Of a stretch of 64,000 nt of DNA, positions 12,301 through 20,942 are shown piece after piece. Made by a program: the position numbers and the translations under genes. Every line of letters begins with the position of its first letter. Positions within the stretch are counted from its first letter, which is position 1. This DNA comes from Anaeramoeba flamelloides (lineage: Eukaryota; Metamonada; Anaeramoebidae). The stretch spans positions 10,540,001 through 10,604,000 of the forward strand of contig JANTQA010000023.1 of the NCBI GenBank assembly GCA_027625915.1, written 5' to 3'. Below the pieces are notes generated by a model. It made no database searches, was not told the DNA's origin, and worked only from the letters and a program-made list of their open reading frames with translations.

Positions 12301-12615
12301 CAAAAAATTCAAGATAGGTAAAAAAAAAAAAAGAAGGAGGGGAATTTAATTTATAAACATTAACTTGATTAATAATATTTACAAAAATATTGCCAAACTA
12401 AATCTATTGATTTTTAAAATACATGGCACTATTAAATAAAAATTTATATAAAAAATGCCAATAAAACCTGAAATTGTATTTATGTAAGTAGAATTTTGAA
12501 AAAAAAAATAAGTATTATCATTATTTTTTTTTGAGGTTTCTATTATATTTTCTTTTCGTAAATATTAGGCGAGATGGTTACGTAAAATAATTAATTAGTA
12601 TTAAATAAATAAAAT
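9383..12615. other. Spacer upstream of the bZIP gene, no supported gene
   Basis: This holds the 5' flank of the minus-strand bZIP gene and AT-rich DNA. A short stretch near 10305-10345 (AATAGGAAACAATTTTCA) matches the interior of MITE family E. A GTGAGT at about 10019 looks like a splice donor but has no exon in front of it. An 80-codon minus-strand frame at 11597-11836 is Lys/Ile-rich and unsupported. Confidence 0.4.
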
Positions 12616-12927
12616 ATGAAAACACAACGTGGATGGTATTTAGTCTTAGATATTAAAAAAATAACCCCCATAAAAAAATTCGATAAATTTCTCAAATTTA
12701 ATTTTTATTTGTTTTGAAATATTGTTTTCACTGAAATTTTAATTGTAGAATATTAGTATAATTACATTTTTTTTTAAATTTTTTGGGAATATATTACTAA
12801 AGATCATTAATTTGATTTACAATAAAATATCACATATTTCAATTCCAGTTGTTGTTATGGTGTTGCTACTGCCCGAAAACCTAATATTGTTCATGGTCAT
12901 GGAGACCAAAACAATTATCAATTTTAA
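12616..12927 (+). CDS. Possible two-exon micropeptide gene (Cys- and His-containing)
   Basis: A block of clearly higher GC at 12849-12927 follows a good acceptor (TTTCAATTCCAG). Read with one leftover base it gives CCYGVATARKPN then IVHGHGDQNNYQF and a TAA. About 210 bp upstream, an ATG at 12616 opens MKTQRG and meets a GTATTT donor at 12636 in the matching phase. Joined exons (12616-12635, 12849-12927) would encode 32 residues with three adjacent Cys and a His-Gly-His-Gly stretch. The terminal exon looks coding. The first exon is less sure and could instead be another upstream exon. No family was recognised. Confidence 0.3.
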
Positions 12928-14497
12928 AACAAAGTTTTAATAGTCGGCCAATCAAAGAAAAACTCTTGGTATAAATAATAAACTAAATTTCATAATAAAC
13001 GGTCCATGTTAAATTTGAATTTTGAATCGTGTTTGTATTGTTTTTACGTTTTTCCCCTCACAATAAAAAGTTTGCAAATAAACCATTTTTTTCTTTTTTT
13101 TTTTTTTTCCCAACAATTTTGTTAAAATGGAAAATGAAAATGAAAATTTGGAAATAAGTGACAGGTGAATTAATTAAAAAATTGGTTTCAAATATGAAAA
13201 AGAGATTATATTTAGTTATAAAAATGGAAGGTGGGTTGATAAATGGGTATTATTAATTGTTTATAGTTTCTTTTTTTTATGTAATGCTTATTTCAAAATA
13301 AAGGTCCCAATTTTTTTTAATTGTTTTTTTTTTACTTTTTTTTATTTTATTTTTGGACCAAAAATAAATATCTCTTGAGTATAGAACTGAATATTAATAT
13401 AGAAATATTTATATTATAATAGATAACTTTAATTATTAAAAAATATTTTTCTTTAAAATTTGATTTTTAATGTTTCAATGATTTTGAAATAGTATTTATT
13501 AGAAAAACTGTTATTGTTTTAAATCTTGCATTTTTTCTTTAATCATTTCTTTTTTTTTTCAGTATTTTTTGATCTTACAGTTCCTGAAAAAAAGTTCACT
13601 GTGGTTTTTCATTGGGGAAATTACTGAAAACCGAAAGTAAAATTAATTCAAAGAAGAAACCAATTAACTTCAAAGACTAACCCATTGCATCATTTTCAAT
13701 CAAATCAACAAATAAACTCCATTTCAAAATCATTTTCGCATTAAAAATCAAATTTTGTAAATGACTATTGTAATAAAGTGAATTTAATTATTATAATAAA
13801 AAAATTACAATTATAATATTCAGTTCTATACACTAAGAATTTTTGTTTTTCCTCTAAAAATTGAAATAAAAAAAAGTAAAATAAGTGTAAATAAAATTGG
13901 TCCCTTTATTATGAAATTTACTTTACAATTTAAATCTACTTTTTTATCAAAATTGTTTGTGTAATTTTGGAGATCGTAAAAATAGTCAATTTTTTGAACT
14001 AAAAATTAATTTTTGATCAATCAAAGAAAAACTCGTTTCATAAGATATTATTAAAAAAACTGTTATTGTGACTGATTCTCCATTTTGTATTTTTTTATTT
14101 ATTTTTTCTTTTATTAATTGATCATCGTTTGGTTTTTACAGGAAGGTTCCCAATTAAAAATCGTGTTTAACTATTTTTTCCAGATCAGTTACTTTGAATT
14201 TTCAGGTTTCTATGATTCTATTTATATACCCAATTAACAATCGTATTTAAACTTTTTTCCCAAATATCAAGTCTGCTTATTAAAGATTGAGATAAAATTC
14301 GAATTAGTAAAATATGATTCTATTAGAAACTAGTAACTATAAACTAAAGTAAAAAAAAAATCAAAAAGAAAAATCAAAGTCAGGAAATAAAAGGATCTTA
14401 GGATTTTATTCTTAGCTAAAAAAGTAAATGATAAATTATTAATTATAATAATTTATACCGAGAAGTTAAAAAATTAAAAAGATATTCAAGGAATAAT
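12928..14497. other. AT-rich spacer, no supported gene
   Basis: An ATG at 13127 opens a 13-codon Glu/Asn-rich frame ending at a GTGAAT donor-like site. No acceptor downstream continues it for more than a few codons. Nothing else was recognised. Confidence 0.4.
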
Positions 14498-15058
14498 TTA
14501 GTCTGAGGAAGATTCAGATTCTTCAGTTGTTTTTGGTCTATCTTTTTCGTATTGTTTCATTTCTTTTTTGTATCTTTTTTTATCTTCTACAGCCAATTTT
14601 TCGTATTTTTTCTTGTTTTTATTTGAAATGTTCTTCCAGGCCTTGGAGGTCTTTTTGGTTAATTTATTGAAATCTAATGATTTGTCCTTTTTTTTAAGTT
14701 CGGCCATTTTTTCGATCATATAGAATTGGTAGCAGTTTCTGGCTGCTTTAGGTTTTGGAATTGGTTTCTTTCTTCCATTATATCTTGTTCTTGTGAGTTC
14801 TTCTTCAGATGATTCTGAGGTTTGTTCCTCTTCCCATTTTTTTAATTCCTTTTCAAATCTTTTTTTGTCTTCATTGGCTTGTTTGGTCCATTTCTTTTTG
14901 GCTTTTTCAGAAAGTTCTTTCCAGTCTTCATTGACTTTTTTGGAGACTTGTCTGAAATTGAGATCAGCGTTCTTCTTTTGAACCTTTGGTCTCATTTCCA
15001 TACAGTAGAAGGTCCATGCGTTTCTTGCTCTTTTTGGTTTATCTTTATTGTAAGACAT
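14498..15058 (-). CDS. HMGB-like protein with two HMG boxes
   Basis: A chromatin architectural protein of 186 residues that would bend DNA without strong sequence preference. Box A is at about residues 7-76 (KPKRARNAWTFYCMEMRPKV, with the later WKELSEKAKKKW). Box B is at about 104-175 (PKAARNCYQFYMIEKM, with AWKNISNKNKKKYEKLA). The conserved aromatic and Lys/Pro positions of the HMG fold are visible in both. The boxes are joined by a Ser/Glu linker, and the protein ends in a short acidic Ser/Glu tail, as in HMGB1/2 proteins, where such tails modulate DNA binding. Single exon. The start is the only ATG consistent with the box A N-terminus. Two boxes plus an acidic tail match the HMGB family more than SOX/TCF proteins. 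Confidence 0.9.
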   Translation of the reverse strand: MSYNKDKPKRARNAWTFYCMEMRPKVQKKNADLNFRQVSKKVNEDWKELSEKAKKKWTKQANEDKKRFEKELKKWEEEQTSESSEEELTRTRYNGRKKPIPKPKAARNCYQFYMIEKMAELKKKDKSLDFNKLTKKTSKAWKNISNKNKKKYEKLAVEDKKRYKKEMKQYEKDRPKTTEESESSSD

Positions 15059-16285
15059 ATTTATTTTTTTTTTGATTAAATGAAGATTTTAAAAAATAAT
15101 GATTATAAAAACCAAAATTATTGTTTTTAATGAGAATTTAGTAACACAATAAAGAACGTTAATTTTTTTTTAGTATGTTTCGGTATTGGTAGACTCTTAT
15201 TCTTTAAGAAACTGCTGAATTTGGGGAAGATAAGATAAAATAAAATAAAAAATCTAACCTTCTTTTTTTATTTTCCAAAGTCTTTCAAAGAAGTAACGAA
15301 TAGATTTTTTTTTCAATGACAATCATCAGAGATCACAAGAAAAAATCAACTTTTGCATTACAACATTACAGACATTTATCATTAAATTAATTTTCAAAAG
15401 GTTCTTTTTATTTATAATTGTTTATTAAATATTAACGTATCTTTGAGTGTTCAAAAGTAAATCTTTGGAGATCATTGGAAGGGTGTATTTCCTCTTATAA
15501 ATACTGTTTTAAGTCAAAAACTTTGATTAATATTGTTTATCCAACAACCTTCATCCTTCTTTCAGAGTTTAATTTCATCCAAAATTTTGAAAAATCTTTC
15601 ATGTTTAGAAACACTTTGAAGAACCAAAAGGAAGATTATGTTGTGTTTTTCAAGGATACAAATATTTTATTCCAGTTACAACAAAAGAAAACAGTAATTT
15701 GAAGAAAAACTGATTTTCATAAACTTTGAATTATTCTTTTTGTTTTTTTTTTTTCCAATTGAAAAATATTCTTTTTTGATAAAGAATATAATACTTTTAT
15801 TTATTTGTTGATTTGGAAGACCAAGATAATAAGATAGTTTTTTACAACTGGAAAAGGTTGTTCCAAAAATGAATTACGAATTCAAGATAGTTGAAAAAAT
15901 CAAAATTGAAATTGTTTACCTTATTTATTGTATTTTTTTTGATCTTACTCTTGAGAGTAAATTGTATTCAACTTTTTAGACTATTTTTTTTATGCTTCTT
16001 TTTTTAAGGGATTATCATCAACATAGATTCATCTCAAATTAAATTAGTTGATGGGCGAAGGTAATTGGTTTTAATTGTACATTTCTCAGATTGCTCTAAA
16101 AAAACTAGTATAAATATTAAGGAACAATAAATTATTTGATTTTTTACAAATGGATCACAATTAAAAAATTTCATTTTATAAAATTTTATTTTTTATTACC
16201 TTTTTCCAAATCAGAAAATAGAAAACCAAAATAACAGTTTTTTTTGGTATTTAGTTATTCAGATTTAGAACTTCCAAAAAGTAAC
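15059..16285. other. Spacer between HMG gene and transposon, no supported gene
   Basis: A 75-codon plus-strand frame at 15475-15702 starts at TTG, with no early ATG and no recognisable content. Otherwise AT-rich. Confidence 0.4.
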
Positions 16286-16287
16286 TA

Positions 16288-16378
16288 CTGTTGTAAAAAT
16301 AACGCGTGTCATTTCAAAAAAATAATGTTGAAAAATTTAACTAGTGTTTAACGAATAAAACACGTGTTAAATTTTGGA
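16288..16378 (+). repeat. Left terminal region with transposase-site-like repeats
   Basis: The end motif is followed by ACGCGTG at about 16302 and AACACGTGTTAAATTTTGG at 16359-16377. The latter unit recurs at the right end of the element. Such subterminal repeats usually bind the transposase; here that is inference. Confidence 0.6.
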
Positions 16379-16938
16379 AAAAATTGTTTCTTTGTTAGAT
16401 CAATTGAAAGGTTTAGAATCTGATACACCATCATTCCCACAAACTCGTTTTAAAGATCAAAGTTTTCTAGCTTTTCTCATTTACAAATTCAAAAAAAATC
16501 TTTTGAAATTTAGTTTTGTGATGAACCAATACTCTTTTGATCTTCATTTTTCATTTGAATTGAGTCATTTCTCCCCCCCCTTTCAATTGTTTAAAAACCA
16601 AAATTTTTCTTTCAAAAGATCTGTTGAATTCGGAATAAATTTGGGTGAATGTAGAACTAATAGTTTCTTTTTTTGGGGTTTAAACATCTAAAATTTTTGT
16701 TTTTTTCATTTTAGTATAAAAACTTGAAATAAAAATGCAGATCTCCATTTTTTTTTTTTTTTTACTTTCACTTTTGAAAATTTTCATTTTTTTCTTTTTA
16801 TAAACAGTATTTATTTTCCAAAACAAAAAAAGCAAAATAACAAAAACAACACCAAAAATAATAAACAATAAAAAAAAAAAAAACAAATAATTGAGAAAAA
16901 TTTTTTTTATTTATTTATTTTCTATTAAAAAAAAGAAG

Positions 16939-17391
16939 ATGTCACAAAATACAATCGAAATTGAGTTTGAAAACACAAATGACGAAGAAATAGCTAGACA
17001 CCAATTTATAGAATTTAGTTCCAGTTCAGGTACTGACACAGAGAAGGAGCAACTAGCAAATGGAATTTGTTCACAAAATGAAGGCTTAAATATTACACAA
17101 GGGGAAATGAATAATGTGTCTGAAGAAGGAAATAATTTGAACCAACAAGATCTGAATATGAATGAACAAGCAATAAATCCACCCCAAGTCGATCAGGGTT
17201 ACATAATTGAAGAAGATCGAAATATCCCCCAAGACGATCAGAATGGTGTATCAGAAGAAGCAATAAACCTTGGCCAAGATGATCAGAACATTACGAATGG
17301 CCAAGTGTTATGTCAAGATCCACAAAACTATATCTTGACAGAGGAAGAAATTGTGGAATTACACCAAAAAACGCATTGGATCAATTTTTGA
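16939..17391 (+). CDS. Transposon ORF1: acidic N-terminal segment
   Basis: Starts at ATG 16939 (MSQNTIEIEFENTNDEEIAR) and gives 150 residues. It is Glu/Asp/Gln/Asn-rich with imperfect repeats around Ile-x-x-Asp-Asp-Gln-Asn. It ends with EEIVELHQKTHW and a stop at 17389-17391, overlapping the transposase frame by 41 bp. The overlap contains a run of six A. Losing one A would join HQK directly to the transposase RIGSIFEQ. The transposase frame has no ATG of its own at this end, so this segment is probably its N-terminus. Confidence 0.6.
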   Translation: MSQNTIEIEFENTNDEEIARHQFIEFSSSSGTDTEKEQLANGICSQNEGLNITQGEMNNVSEEGNNLNQQDLNMNEQAINPPQVDQGYIIEEDRNIPQDDQNGVSEEAINLGQDDQNITNGQVLCQDPQNYILTEEEIVELHQKTHWINF

Positions 17392-18769
17392 ACAGGCTAC
17401 AATTGTTGGGCAAAGGGAGATCAAACAGAGGAATTTGGTTTTTAGAATATTCAGAGAATACCCGAAATTAATGTTGATATCGGATGATATCGAGATGATT
17501 GCGTCTGCTGTGTGTTTGTGTGAGAGAAAGAATATAAAACCATTCTCTGTTAAATTTATTAGAAGAATTTTTAGAATTAATAGGGGAAAGATTTACCGAG
17601 CGAAAAGGGCAATTAAAGTTGGTCGAAAAGTTGGGAAAAATGGGAGGCCGTGCTTGTTGAATAAAGCAGAAGAGGATTTTATTGTTGAAAGACTAAAGAT
17701 ATTGTCCTTGATTGGCTGGGCACCAACATTAGATGAAACCGTCGAGATAGCAAACGAAATTATAACTTCTTGGCTGCAAATTGATTTCAAAGTCCAAAGG
17801 CAACTGATAACTTCAAATATGTGGGTACACGCTTTTGCTAAAAGGAATAAATTAAGAATAACTGTTAGTTCTCCTTTAGAATATCAAAGAATAATTGTAA
17901 CTGAAGATTTGATAAATAGATTTTTACAAACGCTTAAAGAATTATATGAAGAAAAGAACTATGTTTCTGACCTGATTTTTAATATGGACGAAACATCATT
18001 ACAGTTAAACAAGAATAATAAGTATTCTGTGATAACTTCCGAAACAAAAAATAAAGCATACAGAACACAAGTACCAAACGGGAAACATCTTAGTGCAGTT
18101 GTTACAATTTCAGCAAAGGGTAATTGTTTAAAAACTTTACTGATACTTCCTCAAAAAACACTACCTATAAATGTTTTTGAGGAGAATAATTTAACCAATT
18201 ATGGATTCGCAACTAGTCAGAAAGGTTTTATCAACAAATATATCTTTTATCAATGGGTTAGATATATTTTCATACCGGAAGTGGAAGCCATTAGGATATT
18301 TAATAAATATCCAAAGGATAAATGGGCTCTTTTGGTTCTTGACGGGCACGGTTCAAGAGCTGATTTAAGAGCGATACATTTACTACAACAACATTTTATA
18401 GATTGTGTTGTTATCCCTGGCCATTTCAGTCATATACTCCAACCATTAGATGTCGGGGTTTTTAAATATTTTAAACAAGAATTAAAAAAACAACAAAGAC
18501 ATAAAAAAAATTTCTATTTGGTTTTAGACCACTGTTTGAATTTGGCAACTTCAACAATGAGAATTGTTGAAGCTTTTAACAGAGCTGGTGTTTATCCTTT
18601 GAATCTCAATAAAAACTTAAATAATAAACCAATATTTCCCGCCGAAATTAAAGAATTTGCCTTTTCAAATTCAAATAAGGGGAGTCGTTTAAGAATATCG
18701 GGGCAAATTTTAACAAGTGAAAATTTTATTGAAAAACTCACAAATAAAGAAAAAAAGAATCAAAGCTAG
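17351..18769 (+). CDS. pogo-type DDE transposase (CENP-B-like HTH plus DDD catalytic core)
   Basis: A 472-codon frame with the pogo/Tigger layout. A helix-turn-helix region lies at about 50-165, with the motif GRKVGKNGRPCLLNKAEEDF at 91-110, as in CENP-B and pogo DNA-binding domains. The catalytic core carries three acidic residues: Asp213 in FNMDETSL, Asp331 in LLVLDGHGSR and Asp367 in HFSHILQPLDVGVFKYFK. The last two are separated by 35 residues. All three are Asp, as in the pogo family. The core looks undamaged. The frame opens with TTG, not ATG, and overlaps ORF1 upstream and ORF3 downstream, so it is probably translated as part of a longer product. It would cut and paste the element at TA sites. 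Confidence 0.9.
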   Translation: MWNYTKKRIGSIFEQATIVGQREIKQRNLVFRIFREYPKLMLISDDIEMIASAVCLCERKNIKPFSVKFIRRIFRINRGKIYRAKRAIKVGRKVGKNGRPCLLNKAEEDFIVERLKILSLIGWAPTLDETVEIANEIITSWLQIDFKVQRQLITSNMWVHAFAKRNKLRITVSSPLEYQRIIVTEDLINRFLQTLKELYEEKNYVSDLIFNMDETSLQLNKNNKYSVITSETKNKAYRTQVPNGKHLSAVVTISAKGNCLKTLLILPQKTLPINVFEENNLTNYGFATSQKGFINKYIFYQWVRYIFIPEVEAIRIFNKYPKDKWALLVLDGHGSRADLRAIHLLQQHFIDCVVIPGHFSHILQPLDVGVFKYFKQELKKQQRHKKNFYLVLDHCLNLATSTMRIVEAFNRAGVYPLNLNKNLNNKPIFPAEIKEFAFSNSNKGSRLRISGQILTSENFIEKLTNKEKKNQS

Positions 18770-19583
18770 TCAAAGAAGAACTTCTCGGAAACACATACCG
18801 CCCTCTAAACTCTTTCAAAAATTATTTGCAAACATGCAAGTTCCTTTTAATCATATCCCGATTAGTTCTAATGAAACGAATACTATTCGTCTTATTTCAC
18901 AGAATTCATCAATTGAAAATTTTCATAAAACAAGAATCAATAAAGAAGATAATTATCAAAATCAATTAAATGATTTTTTAGAAATAGGGGAAAATCAAAT
19001 TGAAGAAAACACTTTGTTATTAAATGAAAATCGAGCGTTTCTTAATAATATCAATTTAAATCGAGATTCTACTCAAATTGGTATGACTATACAACCCCAA
19101 TTATTAAGATTTGTTGACAATAATACAAATATACACGATAATTATGATAACGTTCCCCCAATAGAACCTTCTACCCGGGACAATAACAATGAGTTAGATG
19201 ATAGTGAAGTTTTAACATCAATGTCACCTGGTAGAACAAGTATACGTGGAGAAAAAACATATTTAAGAACAAACAATACACCAAATAGACAATCAAACAA
19301 TAGGTCAAATAGGCAAACAAGCCATACATCCAATAGACACTCAACCCGTTCACCAAATAGACAAACAAACAGAACACCAAACAGACACTCGAATCATTCA
19401 TCAAATAGACAATCAAGCCATTTTTCGAATAGAAAATCAAACAGAACACCAAATAGACATTCAAACCATTCGCCAAATAGACACTTAAACCGTTCGTCGA
19501 ATAGACACTCAAATAATAAAACCAGAGATAATAATCAAATTGAAGATCAAACAAAAAAAACGGAACAGGCGAAATGGGGATAA
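18717..19583 (+). CDS. Transposon ORF3: Arg/Asn/Ser repeat region
   Basis: A frame of 288 codons shifted by one base relative to the transposase, overlapping it by 53 bp around an A7 run. The first part (RRTSRKHIPPSKLFQKLFAN) reads as a natural continuation of the transposase C-terminus. The second half is a degenerate 7-8 residue repeat built on NRHSNRSPNRQTNR (about 19260-19520), Arg/Ser-rich and basic. It has no early ATG. Such tails often bind nucleic acid. No domain was recognised. Confidence 0.5.
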   Translation: MKILLKNSQIKKKRIKASQRRTSRKHIPPSKLFQKLFANMQVPFNHIPISSNETNTIRLISQNSSIENFHKTRINKEDNYQNQLNDFLEIGENQIEENTLLLNENRAFLNNINLNRDSTQIGMTIQPQLLRFVDNNTNIHDNYDNVPPIEPSTRDNNNELDDSEVLTSMSPGRTSIRGEKTYLRTNNTPNRQSNNRSNRQTSHTSNRHSTRSPNRQTNRTPNRHSNHSSNRQSSHFSNRKSNRTPNRHSNHSPNRHLNRSSNRHSNNKTRDNNQIEDQTKKTEQAKWG

Positions 19584-20214
19584 TTACAGAAACAGTTACA
19601 GGGTTGTTAAAAATAAACTCTATCAAAAAAATAGAATTCCCCTTTCACCCGTTCAAAAAATACTTGAACCGTCCAATAGATCCACAAATAATCAACAACT
19701 AATCGAATATCACCAAAAAAACAATTTAAATAACGACCCAAATGTTTTTACAGATTATTACCAACCATTAGATCCACAATTTAGAAATATTCTTTTAGTT
19801 CAAGAACAACGACAATCAAAAATAAGAATTAATAAAGAAAATGTTAATTCAAACTTAAGAAGGGGGCGTGGTAGTGGGCATAGCAGAGGACGTGGTAGAG
19901 GTCATAGCAGAGGGCATAGCAGAGGGCATAGCAGAGGGCATAGCAGAGGGCATAGCAAAGGGCATAGCAAAGGGCATAGCAGAGGGTATAACAGAGGGCG
20001 TCGAAGAGGGGCTAGCAGAGGGCGGAATAGGAGTAGCATGCTAAGAAGAGAGGGTGATAATAATTCCAGAAGAGACTCCAATTATTATGATCCAAGTCCT
20101 CAAAATTTTTACCAGCGAACAACCCCAAAACAAAATCGTCTCAGAAGGATCACAACCCCAACTCGAAATAAAATGAGACAATATATTGCAAATGATAATG
20201 AGTCTCACAATTAA
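19540..20214 (+). CDS. Transposon ORF4: RG/GHS-repeat basic tail
   Basis: A frame of 224 codons, again shifted by one base and overlapping ORF3 by 44 bp at an A8 run. The middle carries a 12-bp tandem repeat (unit CATAGCAGAGGG, 19890-20030) encoding GHSRGHSRGHSKG, flanked by RGRGSGHSRGRGRG and GRRRGASRGRNR. This resembles RGG-type RNA- or DNA-binding tails. It starts without ATG and ends in TAA at 20212-20214. It is probably the C-terminal tail of the transposase polyprotein. Confidence 0.5.
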   Translation: MKIKQKKRNRRNGDNYRNSYRVVKNKLYQKNRIPLSPVQKILEPSNRSTNNQQLIEYHQKNNLNNDPNVFTDYYQPLDPQFRNILLVQEQRQSKIRINKENVNSNLRRGRGSGHSRGRGRGHSRGHSRGHSRGHSRGHSKGHSKGHSRGYNRGRRRGASRGRNRSSMLRREGDNNSRRDSNYYDPSPQNFYQRTTPKQNRLRRITTPTRNKMRQYIANDNESHN

Positions 20215-20830
20215 AAGGCCACATCTTCAGGATTATTTTTCGGTTTCATTCAGATCCTTTCCATTTCAACTTTTGTCAGTTTCTTCTTCTAATCCTTTTT
20301 TTTTTTTTCAAAATTAATTTTTTTTCTTCAACTTTTTTTTTTTTGGTTCTTTTTCTTTTTTTCTTCTCAGCTTTGTTCTTTTCGCTTTCAACTTCTATTC
20401 TTTTTAAGTTCTCCTTTGAGGTTTTGTTTCAATAAAAACCCATTACCCTTTTTATTCTTTTTGTTCCCAGAAATTTTTTGAAAGTGTCTTCGAACAGATC
20501 ATTGAATTGGAACTATGGTTCCATTCTTTTGATTTCCCAAGCATCTTATTTGAAATCACCAGGCTTGGCTGCGATGGTTATTTTTTTTTTGAAGGGAGAA
20601 GAACCAGCAATATACAATGGGGATTGTTTAATTTTTTTTTTTTTTTCAGTTGAGGATCCAAAAGTGTCAAACCAATTTGATTGGTTTGTTTGTTTTTGTT
20701 CCGTTCGGCTAGTGTGTGAGTTTTTAAGTTGGGTTGAATTTGACAAAAGGGATCATGTTTGTTTGGGAAGTTCTAACAAGAAATTTAAGAGAAAATGAGA
20801 GAAGAAAAGCCTGAAAAAACAACCAATGAA
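20215..20830. other. 3' non-coding part of the pogo-like element
   Basis: T-rich tract followed by sequence of mixed composition. A 106-codon frame at 20478-20798 has no recognisable content and overlaps an opposite-strand frame of similar size. I treat it as untranslated. Confidence 0.4.
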
Positions 20831-20839
20831 AAAATGAAA

Positions 20840-20942
20840 TTAAACACGTGTTATATTCAGAAACACGTGTTAAATTTTGGACACGCGTTAAATTTTGGAC
20901 ACGCGTTAGATTCTTTGGGTACGCGTTTTTTTGACCACTGTA
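20840..20942 (+). repeat. Right terminal array of CACGTG/ACGCGT sites
   Basis: Successive units CACGTGTTATATTCAGAA, CACGTGTTAAATTTTGGA, CACGCGTTAAATTTTGGA, CACGCGTTAGATTCTTTGG and TACGCGTTTTTTTGACC lie head to tail before the end motif CCACTGTA. A unit length of about 18-20 bp suits cooperative binding on one face of the helix. Confidence 0.75.

Larger units (their letters stand above)
16286..20942 (+). mobile_element. Autonomous-type pogo-like DNA transposon (Tc1/mariner superfamily)
   Basis: A 4.66 kb element bounded by TA at 16286-16287 and 20941-20942. The left end reads TACTGTTGTAAAAATAACGC. The right end, in reverse complement, reads TACAGTGGTCAAAAAAACGC, and 18 of the first 24 positions agree. 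Inside each end are repeated CACGTG/ACGCGT sites, at least four at the right end about 18-20 bp apart and two at the left. It carries one clear pogo-type transposase and three other frames that overlap it in tandem (16939-20214). One copy in the window. Plain DNA transposon, not virus-like. Confidence 0.85.

Noticed and set aside
13127-13165. ATG exon coding for MENENENLEISD before a GTGAAT donor
   Set aside because: All nearby acceptors lead to a stop within a few codons. The peptide is low-complexity and could be chance.
15475-15702. 75-codon frame between the HMG gene and the transposon
   Set aside because: Starts at TTG, no ATG until well inside, no domain or splice context.
20478-20798. 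106-codon frame near the 3' end of the pogo-like element
   Set aside because: No domain, overlaps an equally long opposite frame, and is separated from the other frames by a T-rich untranslated-looking tract.
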